Part shown: positions 18,153 to 27,198 of the stretch, in pieces
Layout: the number at the start of each line of letters is the position of its first letter
Numbering within the stretch: the first letter of the stretch is position 1
DNA from: Prauserella alba
GTDB taxonomy: Bacteria > Actinomycetota > Actinomycetes > Mycobacteriales > Pseudonocardiaceae
NCBI RefSeq assembly: GCF_024171735.1
Contig: NZ_JAMTCH010000009.1
Location: 1-64,000, forward strand
Length of the DNA: 64,000 nt
Direction: 5' to 3'
Made by a program: the position numbers and the translations under genes
The notes under the pieces: generated by a model
Told to the model about the DNA's origin: nothing
Databases searched by the model: none
What the model saw: only the letters and a program-made list of their open reading frames with translations

Positions 18153-20228
18153 CTACCGCACCGCACGGTCGGTGTCGCGGACGTCGTCCGGGCGCACTTC
18201 GAGCCCACGCGACGGCCGGTACAGCACGTACACGGGTTTGCCGGCGACCAGTTCGCTGTCCGCCCGCCGTGGTTCCGGCGCGGCCGGTGCCGGGGCCGGA
18301 GCGGCTGCGGGCGTGGCCTGCGCACCGCGCTGGCCACCGCCCCGCCCGGTGTCGAACGTTCCCGCAGGCTGATTCATCCGCGACGGCACGACGAACGGGT
18401 CCGGATCGTCGGCGCGATCGATCCCGCGGTCGGTCACCGGCGCCGTGTCGACACGCCTGCTCGGCACCACCATCGGCTGCTGGTCACCCGGCGCGCGGTT
18501 CGGCGGGGAGGTACTGAACACCGGTGGTGCCGCCCCGCCGCCCGCGGGCAGTGCCGGGTTCGCACCACCGACCTGCTGTCGCGTGCCCGGCCAGTGGGAG
18601 GCCGGGTGCGCGCCGGTCTGCGGCCCGTCGAGCCGCTCAGCGCTGGCGACCGTCGCCTCCGGGCGGAACCGGCCGCCCGCCCGGGCTGCGCCGGCACCGC
18701 GGGTGGCCGCGCCGCCCTCGGCGTCGTCGTCGCTCTTGACGGTCTGCCAGAACTCGTCCTGCGGGGTCGGCTCGGACGACTTCTTACGGAAGCGGGAGAA
18801 CAACCCGCCTCGCTGGTTCGGCACGGCGGAACCGACGAGGCTGACGGACGTCTCGACCATCTGCCACAGCCGCCGCGCCGGCCTGCCGACGACGAACATC
18901 ATGATCGTCACCAGGCCGGCGATCGCCAGCTGCACGATCATGTCCATTCCGGACGCGGCGAAGATCGCCTGCAGCAGCAGTGCGTGGATACCGGCGAGCA
19001 CCGACAGCACGAGCAGGTTGAACGCCACGCCACCGATGACGCGCCCGATCCTGCGCAACACGTCGTGCTGCAGGATCGCGAGCAGTCCGATCAACGGCGC
19101 GGTGAGCGTGAACAGCCGCACGAGGATCTGCGCCAACAGCACGGCCAGCTTGGCGACGAGCTGGAACAACGAGTAGGCGAGGCTCTGCAACATCGCCAGG
19201 AAACCCGTGCCGGCGCGAGAGCCGTCCTCACCGCTGAAGTAGCCGCTGGAGGCCTGCAGCTCGCCCGCGATGCGGTTGAACTCGGCCTTCTTCTCGTTGA
19301 TGACGCTCTCGTCGCCGTCGTCACCCGCTCGCATCTGGTCCCATGTGAACGCCTGCGCGTCCAGCAGATCGGGGCCGTACTCCCTGGCTTCCTCGTCCTG
19401 CTGGTCGTTGCCGAACGTGCCGCGCAGCCAGTTGTCGTAGACGACCTCCTCGTGCAGTTCGGTCGGCAGGATGTGCCGGACGACGCGGTCCTGTTCCTCG
19501 TCGACGAACCCGGCCTGGATGTTGGTGGTGGTCTGGACGATCGCGTGGTCGATTTCGTCGTGGTATTGCAGTAGCGCCAGCGACGACGCCGCCAGCCACA
19601 GGCCGCCGACGGCGAACAGCGCACGCTTGCTCACCGTCGCGAGGTCACCGCGCCAGATGTTGCGGAACAGGAAGATCGCCAGCAGCAGGGCCGCAAGACC
19701 GAAGAGCTGTGCGTAGACGTTGTTGTAGACCGCTTCCGCGCCCCGTGACACGGCCTCGGTGAGGGGCTGGAGCACGCCGCCGTCGAGGACCTCGTAGTGC
19801 AGCGCGTTGGTGGCGCCGACGATGTTCTTGGCGACGTTGAACAGCTGGTTGCCCAGCCAGGTGTCGACGGTCGTGCTCGGGTCGGTGATGCCGCCCATGC
19901 CGCCGCTGTCGCAGTCGTGGACGTGCCACACCATGCCGGCGTAGCTGTAATCGGCGTAGGCGCTGCCTGCCTCGCCGTTGCCCTCGGGGTTGTCGATCGC
20001 GCCGACCATGCCGGAACCGGGACGTTCCGGGTTCGGCGCCTCGCAGCCGCCGCCGTCCAGCTGCGCTTGTGCGGGCGAGGCGAGCAGCGCCTGGCACGCC
20101 AGCACGGCGACCGTGGCCAGCATCGCCGGCCCGCGCCGGGCGACGCGGGGCCGTCCCGGTTCCCGGCGGCGGGCACGCAGCCACACCCACGCGCACACCA
20201 GTGCGGCGAGCACCGTCATCGTGATCAT
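18153..20228 (-). CDS. VirB6/TrbL-like polytopic membrane protein
   Basis: 691 residues. The N-terminus has a hydrophobic helix, then a signal-like segment ending LLASPAQAQ. An extracytoplasmic domain with Cys (GGGCEAP, VHDCDSGG) follows. About six helices come next (e.g. LFGLAALLLAIFLFRNIW; LVAKLAVLLAQILVRLFTL; FNLLVLSVLAGIHALLLQAI; LAIAGLVTIMMFVVG), then a 220-residue Pro/Gly/Ala-rich cytoplasmic tail. This is the layout of TrbL/VirB6 channel subunits. Its ATG overlaps the VirB4 stop by 4 bases, indicating translational coupling. Confidence 0.75.
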   Translation of the reverse strand: MITMTVLAALVCAWVWLRARRREPGRPRVARRGPAMLATVAVLACQALLASPAQAQLDGGGCEAPNPERPGSGMVGAIDNPEGNGEAGSAYADYSYAGMVWHVHDCDSGGMGGITDPSTTVDTWLGNQLFNVAKNIVGATNALHYEVLDGGVLQPLTEAVSRGAEAVYNNVYAQLFGLAALLLAIFLFRNIWRGDLATVSKRALFAVGGLWLAASSLALLQYHDEIDHAIVQTTTNIQAGFVDEEQDRVVRHILPTELHEEVVYDNWLRGTFGNDQQDEEAREYGPDLLDAQAFTWDQMRAGDDGDESVINEKKAEFNRIAGELQASSGYFSGEDGSRAGTGFLAMLQSLAYSLFQLVAKLAVLLAQILVRLFTLTAPLIGLLAILQHDVLRRIGRVIGGVAFNLLVLSVLAGIHALLLQAIFAASGMDMIVQLAIAGLVTIMMFVVGRPARRLWQMVETSVSLVGSAVPNQRGGLFSRFRKKSSEPTPQDEFWQTVKSDDDAEGGAATRGAGAARAGGRFRPEATVASAERLDGPQTGAHPASHWPGTRQQVGGANPALPAGGGAAPPVFSTSPPNRAPGDQQPMVVPSRRVDTAPVTDRGIDRADDPDPFVVPSRMNQPAGTFDTGRGGGQRGAQATPAAAPAPAPAAPEPRRADSELVAGKPVYVLYRPSRGLEVRPDDVRDTDRAVR

Positions 20229-23200
20229 GCGGCGTCCCTGCCGGTGCCGTTCTTACCCCTGCCGCCTGCACGGGCCGGTTCCTGTCCGCCACCCGTGCCG
20301 CCGGTGTCTCCGCCGTCGTCGGGGCCGTGCTCGTCGAAACCACCGTCGTCGAAACCGGTGTCGTCGAAGGCGGTGTCGTCGAAGGCGGTGTCGGACAGCA
20401 GTTGGTCCTCGGTGAGCCCGACCTCCAGCTCCGCCTCGAGTTCGAGATCCTCCTCCCGATCACCACCGAGCTGCGGCTGCGCGGGCTGCGGCTGCGTCGA
20501 ACGCGCGGTGGTCTGCTCCGCCGTCCGGTAAGGCCCGTCGGTGGCTCCGCCGTCGGTGGCTCCACCGTCGGCGCGGGTCTCCGCCGCGGGCGCCTGCGCG
20601 GGGCGTTCTGGCGTCGCGCCCGGTGTGGTGTCGAGGGTCTCCCGCAGCTGCTGCAGGTGCGGTCCGGTGAAGTCGACGCGGATGCGCTCCACGCCGCCCG
20701 CACCGTCACCGAAGATGAACTGCCGCGGCTCGCGGTCGCGTTCGGCCTCGCGCTGCCCGCCGGGGCGGCGGCCGAGCGCGGACACGACCTGCTCGTAGCC
20801 CGCGCCCACCGGCACCTTGAGCAGCCGCAGCGCGTCGGCCTGCGCCTCGTCGTCGTCGAGCCTGCCGACGAACACCGAGTCCAGCAGCGCGACGAAACCC
20901 TGGATCTTCAGGAAGTCGGCGGGGATCTGCGACGACAGCAGCACCCGGACGTTCCACTTACGCGAGTCACGGGCGAAGCGGTTCATCAACACCCGGCCCG
21001 TCGGCACCTCCGACAGGAAGAACGCCTCGTCGATCCACACGCCCTTGCGCGCCGACTTCGGCTTGTCGTACACCGAGCGCGCCGTCAGCCAGGCGGCGAG
21101 GTTCATCATCTCGACGCCCAGCGCTTCGGCGTCGGTCCAGTGTTCCCGGCCGACGCTCTCCTTCGGCAGGGTCAGTCCCGCCATGGTGAGCACGGTGAGC
21201 CGGTCGTCCCGCTGGTCGGTGTACGGATCGGCGTCGGCTTCCGGGATGAGCAACGACATGCGTTCGCGCAGTTCGTCGAGGAAGTCGGCGACGACGACGG
21301 CGTGGTCGTGGTGCTCACTGGAGTCGCGGCGCAGCGCGTCGATGACCTGACCGGGGTCGGCGTCGTGCCGCCCGCCGACCATGCGGACCGCACGCAGCAG
21401 CACGATGCGGGTCTGCGGCATGCGTGCGACGTCGTACGGCAGCACGCCGGTGAGCACGTCCAGCACAAGCCGCCTGCGCGTGGCCCCGGCGAGGGCGCGT
21501 TCCCTGCGCCACGCGCGTTCCGGGTCCTCCTCGTCCAGGAAGTGTTCGAGCTGCGGCTCGGCGACGACGCGATACGGGTTGAGGATGCCGGGCTGGGCGT
21601 TGAGCAGGTTGATCGGCCGCGCATACGGCCGCAGCTCCGGCAGCTCGCACAGCCGCGACAGCGGACCGGACGGGTCGAGGATCGTCCAGTGCGCACCGGC
21701 GCGGAGCGTCTTGTAGACGATGCCGCCGCCGAGGAACGACTTGCCACCACCGAGACCGGCGACGATCGAGGTCAGCCCGGATCCGTCGCGGATCTCCTGC
21801 GCCATCCACGGGTCCCACGCGACGGGACGGCGGGTGGCGGTGCAGGTCTCGCCGAGCAGGATGCCGCGGCGGTCGCCGACCTCGGCCGTGGCCGTCGGCA
21901 CCGACGAGGCGGCCCAGACCACCGAACCACGGCGCAGATATGCCCCGGAGGCGAGCGACTCACCGGGGATGAACTCCCTGGCCAGCGCGTACTGCGCCTC
22001 GGGGTGCTCGATGGCGATCTTCGGCTTGTACAGGTCGAGCAGCTGCTGGGCGAGCTTGAGCGCCTCGCGTTCGGTGCTGCCCGAGACCGACATGCGCCAC
22101 CACGACCGCACCCGCGTCGCGAGCGCGGTGAACCCCGACGTCATCTCGTCGTCGACCTCGAGCACCCGCGAGGCCTGCCGGGCCAGCGACTGCGGTGGTT
22201 CGAGTTCGTGCTCGTCGGTGTAGTGCTTGACCTGCGAACGCACCTTGTTCATCTGCCGCTGCAACTCGCCGGCGACCTCTTCGGGCCTGCGCACGTAGAT
22301 GCGGGCGGACCACTCCACGGGCGCGGGCAGGCGGTCGGCGTGCTGCACCCACGGATCGTCGACCTCGGGGATCTGCAGGCCGTGCATCTGGCCGACCGTC
22401 AGCACGGCGACGTGGCGCTTCACCCCGGCATTCGATCCGGTACGGCCGCGCACCGTCACCGTGGGCGCGTACGGATCGGCGTGGAAGTCGGCGGCGTCGG
22501 TGAAGCTGGCGAGGTCCTCGGGCTCCCACGTCGACGTCGGCACCGCGGGCATCGTGCGCGGCGCGGGCAGTCCCAGCGAGCACGACCGGTGCATCAGCCA
22601 CGACATCTCGTCGGCGCTGACCGGCCTGCCTTCGAGACCGGACGAACCGATGACCCCGTCGAGGTGCTCGACCTCGGAGTCGAGGGCGGACAGCTCGGCG
22701 TCGACGGCCTCGGGGAGGATCTTGCGCAGCAGGGGCGCGGCCCGTTCGACGGCGCGGTCCATGACGCGACGGGTCTGCACCTGTACGCCCAGGTAGACCT
22801 CCTTCTCCGCCATCGACCGGCCCATCAGCTGCTGCTGCTCCCCGACGAGGTAGTCGTCGAAGGACGGCGCCCCGGGCACGTCGGCGGGCCGGTCGTGGGC
22901 GTTGTGCACGTGCGCCTCGGCCCACATGCGGATCGGGTACGGGCGGGTGGTGACACGCAGGTGCATCCACCGGCCCTGCAGCTCGGCGTACTGGCCCGCG
23001 ATCGCCGCGATGAGGTCCTGGCGCTGGGAGTCCGACCGGAACGACCAACGCTGGGGCGCGAGCCGGTACCAGGCGTACACCTCGTTGCCCGTGCGCAGCA
23101 GATGTCCGTCGATCGAGCGGGCGGCGATCGACGGTGTGTAGGTCGGAATCGCCTGTTCCCCGGGCAGTCTGCGGCCCCGGCCGTCGGTCTTCGTCGACGG

Positions 23201-23251
23201 TGCCGGATGCGCGGCCTTCCTGCTGGTGCCGCTTCGGTCGCGACCGAACAA
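20225..23251 (-). CDS. VirB4/TraC-type T4SS ATPase
   Basis: 1008-residue conjugation-type ATPase that powers assembly or substrate passage of type IV secretion. The N-terminal VirB4 domain has the SIDGHLLRTGNEVYAWYRL opening. Walker A, GLGGGKSFLGGGIV, lies at about residue 500; WTILDPSGPL follows, and Walker B is GVWIDEAFFL at about 740, with LLSSQIPADF after it. The first glycine-rich position reads GLGGGKS instead of the common GxxGxGKS. The last 110 residues are an acidic, disordered tail with FDDTAFDDTGFDDGGFDEHG repeats. It overlaps the VirB6-like gene by 4 bases. Confidence 0.9.
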   Translation of the reverse strand: MFGRDRSGTSRKAAHPAPSTKTDGRGRRLPGEQAIPTYTPSIAARSIDGHLLRTGNEVYAWYRLAPQRWSFRSDSQRQDLIAAIAGQYAELQGRWMHLRVTTRPYPIRMWAEAHVHNAHDRPADVPGAPSFDDYLVGEQQQLMGRSMAEKEVYLGVQVQTRRVMDRAVERAAPLLRKILPEAVDAELSALDSEVEHLDGVIGSSGLEGRPVSADEMSWLMHRSCSLGLPAPRTMPAVPTSTWEPEDLASFTDAADFHADPYAPTVTVRGRTGSNAGVKRHVAVLTVGQMHGLQIPEVDDPWVQHADRLPAPVEWSARIYVRRPEEVAGELQRQMNKVRSQVKHYTDEHELEPPQSLARQASRVLEVDDEMTSGFTALATRVRSWWRMSVSGSTEREALKLAQQLLDLYKPKIAIEHPEAQYALAREFIPGESLASGAYLRRGSVVWAASSVPTATAEVGDRRGILLGETCTATRRPVAWDPWMAQEIRDGSGLTSIVAGLGGGKSFLGGGIVYKTLRAGAHWTILDPSGPLSRLCELPELRPYARPINLLNAQPGILNPYRVVAEPQLEHFLDEEDPERAWRRERALAGATRRRLVLDVLTGVLPYDVARMPQTRIVLLRAVRMVGGRHDADPGQVIDALRRDSSEHHDHAVVVADFLDELRERMSLLIPEADADPYTDQRDDRLTVLTMAGLTLPKESVGREHWTDAEALGVEMMNLAAWLTARSVYDKPKSARKGVWIDEAFFLSEVPTGRVLMNRFARDSRKWNVRVLLSSQIPADFLKIQGFVALLDSVFVGRLDDDEAQADALRLLKVPVGAGYEQVVSALGRRPGGQREAERDREPRQFIFGDGAGGVERIRVDFTGPHLQQLRETLDTTPGATPERPAQAPAAETRADGGATDGGATDGPYRTAEQTTARSTQPQPAQPQLGGDREEDLELEAELEVGLTEDQLLSDTAFDDTAFDDTGFDDGGFDEHGPDDGGDTGGTGGGQEPARAGGRGKNGTGRDAA
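20330..20396 (-). repeat. 15-bp tandem repeats in the VirB4-like C-terminal tail
   Basis: Four to five degenerate GTCGTCGAAGGCGGT-type units (plus strand) encode successive FDDT/FDDG peptides in the acidic tail of the ATPase. Confidence 0.65.
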
Positions 23252-23254
23252 GGC

Positions 23255-23770
23255 CTACCTCCCGACCGACGCCGGCATACGGCCGGTGCGCCGGTGCGCT
23301 CGTGCTGTGCTGTCTGCAGCCGGGCGTCCGGACGTCGGCCCGGCGGGCCGGACCGGATGCGCGACCCCGCGGGGACGGGCCCCGTGAGGGCCGCGCTTGT
23401 GTTTCGGCAGGGGCCGCTCCGCCCGGACCTTGATCTTGCTCGCGCTGACGGCACCGCCGTCGGCGCGGGTCTTCTCCCTCGGACTCTGCAGCTCGCGCAA
23501 CCACATCGCGAACACAGCCGCCAGCGGGCGCTCGTGCGTGATCTTCGCGGTGATCATGCGGGTGATCGCGATGGCGAGGACGAACGCCCATGCGGTGCTG
23601 AAGAACCCGAAACCGATGCCCATCTGGCGTTCGATACCGAGGACCACGAGGAACACCGGGATGCCGACGCCCCAGGCGACGTACCGCGCGCGCCACGGGA
23701 ACGTCGCCTTCGGCGGGCCGAGCCAGACGGCGTCGACCCGGTAGATCTCGTCGTCGGTACGAATGCGCAC
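23255..23770 (-). CDS. VirB3/PrgI-like membrane protein
   Basis: 171 residues. Two closely spaced helices (YVAWGVGIPVFLVVLGI, about 30-46; FFSTAWAFVLAIAITRMI, about 56-74) near the N-terminus, then a long basic cytoplasmic tail (KHKRGPHGARPRG and further Arg-rich sequence). Short two-helix proteins immediately before the VirB4 gene are typical VirB3/PrgI subunits. GTG start at 23770, 15 nt after the preceding gene; 3 bp to the VirB4 gene. Confidence 0.7.
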   Translation of the reverse strand: MRIRTDDEIYRVDAVWLGPPKATFPWRARYVAWGVGIPVFLVVLGIERQMGIGFGFFSTAWAFVLAIAITRMITAKITHERPLAAVFAMWLRELQSPREKTRADGGAVSASKIKVRAERPLPKHKRGPHGARPRGVAHPVRPAGPTSGRPAADSTARAHRRTGRMPASVGR

Positions 23771-23785
23771 GTCCGCGAGCCCCGG

Positions 23786-24052
23786 TCAGCCCGTGAACAG
23801 GCCGGCGAGCCACTCGCCGACGTCGACACCGAGCCCGCTGACGGCGAGACCGATGAGCGCGAGGGCGATCACGACGCCCCCGAGCCTGCGCATCACGCCG
23901 GCGTTGTCGCCTTTGCCGCCACCCAGCCAGAGCAGCAGCAATGCGACGGCGAGCAGCACGAGCGGGACAATGTTGTCGAGGAGCCAGGTGCGGACTCCTC
24001 CGGTGCCGAGCTCGCCTTGCTGCGCCAGAGCCGCAAGCGTCATCGTGGTCAT
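23786..24052 (-). CDS. VirB2-like small two-helix membrane protein (pilin-like)
   Basis: 88 residues with two hydrophobic helices (IVPLVLLAVALLLLWLG, about 28-44; GGVVIALALIGLAVSGLG, about 58-75) separated by a short polar loop (GGKGDNAGVMRRL). Size, topology and position as first gene of the operon fit the VirB2/TrbC class, although no processed signal peptide is evident. GGGAG lies 6 nt before the ATG. As family sequences are poorly conserved, this remains a positional assignment. Confidence 0.65.
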   Translation of the reverse strand: MTTMTLAALAQQGELGTGGVRTWLLDNIVPLVLLAVALLLLWLGGGKGDNAGVMRRLGGVVIALALIGLAVSGLGVDVGEWLAGLFTG

Positions 24053-24083
24053 CGCCTACTCCCGAGTGCTTGGAGTGTGGTGC

Positions 24084-24104
24084 CGGTACGGATGGTCCGT
24101 ACCG
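24084..24104. promoter_or_regulatory. Perfect 9-bp inverted repeat before the T4SS-like operon
   Basis: CGGTACGGA-TGG-TCCGTACCG, 31 bp upstream of the first ATG and downstream of the candidate promoter. It could be a repressor operator or a hairpin in the 5' leader. Confidence 0.6.
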
Positions 24105-24140
24105 CGCGGGTGGTCCAGCACTTCCCGTGTTCGAACAACA

Positions 24141-24169
24141 TCATGGCGTGACGAGGGGTGGCGGTCAAA
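24141..24169 (-). promoter_or_regulatory. Candidate promoter of the T4SS-like operon
   Basis: On the minus strand TTGACC (24164-24169) and CATGAT (24141-24146) are separated by 17 bp, giving a start about 80 nt before the first gene with the inverted repeat inside the leader. The -10 matches consensus at four of six positions. Confidence 0.4.
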
Positions 24170-24589
24170 GACCCGTACACCCGCAGCGCGACCCCGAAGG
24201 GAGGGTCCCGCCACCGTGGGCGTCACGGGCGTGCACGCCCACCTCGTCCGACCTCCATCATGGCTGCCCGAAGCTCCAGGGTTAACGGTGACCACCCGGT
24301 TTTCCTAGTGTGCGGATGGCCTCACTCACACGCCAAGATCGACCTCACGCTGAGTTCCGCCGTACCCGGCCGTGCCACGGGATGCGCCGGCGCGACCAGT
24401 GAACCATGACCCGTTCGGCCGCATCACAGCGCTCCATTGTGTAAAGCCCCTGTGTAGACGTCCAAACCAGGCAATTTGACCAATCCGGTGACAGGCGACC
24501 CCGTCACGCCGCACATCCCAGGCAAAGAACCACTGTAAGTGGTCCAATCACCCGTTCGGGTCGGTTTCGACCACTTGGTGGCGCGACCA
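24170..24589. other. Gene-free region between the T4SS-like operon and the SDR gene
   Basis: No convincing coding frame on either strand; third-position GC bias disappears here. It contains an 8-bp inverted repeat GTGGGCGT/ACGCCCAC (24216-24242, 11-nt loop) and a short palindrome ACCACT-GTA-AGTGGT (24529-24543) just beyond the end of the SDR gene. Their functions are unknown. Confidence 0.5.
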
Positions 24590-25306
24590 TCAGCGCTGCC
24601 CGGCAGGGCGGACGATGATCTCGTTGACGTCGACGTCCGCAGGCTGCGCAAGCGCGTAGGACACCGAGCGCGCGATGGCGTCCGGTTCAATGGCCGCCGC
24701 ACGATACGTCCGCATCGCCGCAGCGGCGCCCGGCTCGGTGATCGTGTCGGCCAGTTCGGACGTCACGACGCCGGGTGACACGGTGGTCACTCGGATCGAC
24801 GGGTCACTCTCCCGGCGCAGGCCTTCCGTGACGGCCCAGGCCGCGTACTTCGTCGCCGAGTACACCGCCGACGTCGGCACCACCTCGTGTGCCCCGACGC
24901 TCGCGACGGTGACGAAGTGCCCGCCGCGCTGTTCGGTGAAGACCGGCAACGCGGCGGCGATGCCGTGGAGCAGGCCACGAACGTTCACGTCGAGCATCCA
25001 CTCCCATTCGCGCACGTGCAGACTGTCCAACCGCGACAACGGCATGACACCGGCGTTGTTGATCAGCACGTCTACCCTGCCGTGCCGTCGCCTCGCGCCG
25101 TCGACGAACTCGGCGACGCTCCCACGGTCGGTTACGTCGAGACCGACAGTCTCGACTCCGGTGTCCGCGGCGAGCCGGTCGAGCCGATCCCTTCGGCGGG
25201 CACCCGCGACGACGCGGTGTTCCTCTGCGGCGAGTCGCCTCGCGACGGCCTCGCCGATTCCACTGCTGGCCCCGGTCACCAGAACGACCTTGGATTGCTC
25301 GGACAT
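24590..25306 (-). CDS. SDR family NAD(P)-dependent oxidoreductase
   Basis: Classical short-chain dehydrogenase of 238 residues. The cofactor motif TGASSGIGEAVARRL sits near residue 12, with NNAGVMPLSRL, the catalytic Ser in TVASVGAHEV, and YSATKYAAWA (YxxxK). Arg in the GARRRDRLDRL segment after strand 2 suggests preference for NADPH. The C-terminus is plain. The substrate is unknown. ATG 25306 was chosen; the open frame extends upstream without support. Divergently transcribed with the adjacent HTH regulator, a common arrangement in which that regulator controls the SDR. Confidence 0.9.
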   Translation of the reverse strand: MSEQSKVVLVTGASSGIGEAVARRLAAEEHRVVAGARRRDRLDRLAADTGVETVGLDVTDRGSVAEFVDGARRRHGRVDVLINNAGVMPLSRLDSLHVREWEWMLDVNVRGLLHGIAAALPVFTEQRGGHFVTVASVGAHEVVPTSAVYSATKYAAWAVTEGLRRESDPSIRVTTVSPGVVTSELADTITEPGAAAAMRTYRAAAIEPDAIARSVSYALAQPADVDVNEIIVRPAGQR

Positions 25307-25429
25307 CTCTCCAGCCCCTTCCTGTCCCGCCGGGAACGTTCGCGGTTCTGGGCGCGACCGGACAGGCCCGAACGATCCTGGGAGTGACACACCCCGGCAG
25401 CGCGGCGGCGTCGGGCCTATCGTGCGGAC

Positions 25430-26257
25430 ATGCCCTCCGAACTCGGCGATTTCCTCACCGGCAGGCGCGCCCGCGTGACGCCCGAGGCCGCGGGTCTGCC
25501 GGCGGCGGGTCCGCGCCGGGTACCGGGGTTGCGGCGGGAGGAGGTCGCGGTGCTCGCGGGGACGAGCGCCGACTACTACACACGGCTGGAGCAGGGCAGG
25601 GAGCGAAAGCCGTCGGCGCAGGTGGTCGAGGCGCTGGCCGCCGCGCTGCGCCTGGACGACGACGAGCGGCTGCACCTGTTCCGGCTGGCGGGGCTGGCGC
25701 TCCGCCCGGTGACCGCGGCCGTCGATCGTGCCGATCCGAGCCTACGCGGCCTGATGGACAGGTGGCCGGAGAATCCCGCACTGGTACTGAACCGCGCCTA
25801 CGACGTGCTGGCGTCGAACGTCCTCGCCGACACGTTGTTCGGCGGCTGGTCGCCGTCCCACAACCTAGCGGAGATCGTCTTCGGCGATGCCCACGCACGC
25901 TCGCTGTACCGGGACTGGCCGGAGATCGCGCGAGCAACGTGTGCGGGGCTACGGATGAGCCATGGCGAACATCCGGGTGACCCGAGACTGGCCGAGGTGC
26001 TGCGCAGACTGCTCGGCCGCAGCGAGGAGTTCTGCGCCCTGTGGGCGCGGCACGACGCACAGGGCAAGAGTCTCGCGCGCAAACGCCTGTATCACCCCCA
26101 GGTCGGCGACCTCACGGTGACCGTGCAGACGTTCGACGTGCGCCATGCACCGGGCCAGCAACTGGTCGTCTACGACGCCGAACCGGGCAGCCCGGCGTCC
26201 GAGGCTCTGCGCCTACTGGGCACACTCGCCGCCACCGAGCGTTCGACGACCGGCTGA
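25430..26257 (+). CDS. HTH transcriptional regulator with MmyB-like ligand domain
   Basis: 275 residues. An N-terminal XRE-type HTH covers about 10-85, including VPGLRREEVAVLAGTSADYY and TRLEQGRERKPSAQVVEAL. A C-terminal MmyB-like domain (about 105-270) follows, with WPENPALVLNRAYDVLASN and the closing LTVTVQTFDVRHAPGQQLVV. MmyB-like domains in actinobacterial regulators are thought to bind small hydrophobic ligands. It shares a 123-bp intergenic region with the SDR gene, which it probably controls. Confidence 0.9.
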   Translation: MPSELGDFLTGRRARVTPEAAGLPAAGPRRVPGLRREEVAVLAGTSADYYTRLEQGRERKPSAQVVEALAAALRLDDDERLHLFRLAGLALRPVTAAVDRADPSLRGLMDRWPENPALVLNRAYDVLASNVLADTLFGGWSPSHNLAEIVFGDAHARSLYRDWPEIARATCAGLRMSHGEHPGDPRLAEVLRRLLGRSEEFCALWARHDAQGKSLARKRLYHPQVGDLTVTVQTFDVRHAPGQQLVVYDAEPGSPASEALRLLGTLAATERSTTG

Positions 26258-26284
26258 ACCCGTCGAGCCGGGCAGCGGGCAGCG

Positions 26285-26956
26285 TCACGGGACGTGGCGG
26301 GGTGCCCGCGTGGCGACGAGGGCCGCATGGGGCCGGTGGCCGGGGTCGTCACGGGTCTCGGTCTCCTCAACGCGGAATCCCGCATCGGTGAGGAGCCGTG
26401 ACATCACGTCGACCGGCCAGAAGTAGGCGGTCGTCACCGCGTGTGGGAACGCCTCGACCTGCGAACCGTCGACCTGGCGGGCCATACCCAGCAGCAGGCT
26501 GCCACCGTCGCGCAGACAGCGAGCGAACTCGGCGAGGACGCCGGGCACCGCATCCGGCTCGGTGTGGATGATCGAGTACCACGACAGGATCCCGCCCAAC
26601 GACCCGTCGGCGACACCGAGTGCGTCCAACCGGGCGACGCGGAACGGATTGACGGGGAACCGCGCGCGGGCGACCTCGACGAACTCCGGCACGAGGTCCA
26701 CACCTTCGATCGGGCCGTGTTCGGCGCTGTCGCCGTTGTCGATGTCGGTGCTGCCGTCGACGTCGATGCTGCGGCGAAGGAAGTCGGTCCACTGACCGGG
26801 ACCGCACCCGGCGTCGACGACGGCCCCGGAGACCGTGGCGGCCCAGCGGGCCACGAGGTTCCGATCCGGTTCCGCCATGAGCTCCGGCGCGCAGGCGAAG
26901 TCGGCGTACTCGACCGCCCGCCTGCCGTAGGCATCACGTACGTCACCCGCCGACAC
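26285..26956 (-). CDS. Class I SAM-dependent methyltransferase
   Basis: 223 residues with the Rossmann SAM motif VVDAGCGPGQWTDFL (about 46), the acidic loop GVDLVPEFVEVARARFP, and the post-I strand LGGILSWYSIIHTEPDAV. The N-terminus (MSAGDVRDAYGRRAVEYADF) fits the UbiE/methyltransferase-11/25 type. The acceptor is unknown. It is convergent to the HTH gene and divergent from a second methyltransferase. Confidence 0.85.
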   Translation of the reverse strand: MSAGDVRDAYGRRAVEYADFACAPELMAEPDRNLVARWAATVSGAVVDAGCGPGQWTDFLRRSIDVDGSTDIDNGDSAEHGPIEGVDLVPEFVEVARARFPVNPFRVARLDALGVADGSLGGILSWYSIIHTEPDAVPGVLAEFARCLRDGGSLLLGMARQVDGSQVEAFPHAVTTAYFWPVDVMSRLLTDAGFRVEETETRDDPGHRPHAALVATRAPRHVP

Positions 26957-27198
26957 GGGCCACCTCCGCTATTACTCGAATCAGTCGACACGGCTCGATC
27001 CCGACCTGCACCGAGGGAGGGCGAGTCGACGGGGTGCCGGATACTCTCGGGAACCGTCCTCCGCCCCGGGATCGTGCGTCGTCGGACTCTACCGTGGTCG
27101 CCGTCGGGCTCGGACGTCGAGCAACCCGCCTCCCGCCACCGTGTTCGCCGGTGACGGAATCAGTGGTTCGGCAAGTCCCGCTCTGCCACGCTGCCGAC

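Noticed and set aside
20327-24151. 1274-codon open frame antisense to the VirB4-like gene
   Set aside because: Shadow frame spanning several genes on the opposite strand; Arg/Val/Leu-rich translation without motifs.
24529-24543. ACCACT-GTA-AGTGGT palindrome as an operator
   Set aside because: It lies beyond the 3' end of the SDR gene with no promoter nearby; kept only as part of the gene-free region.
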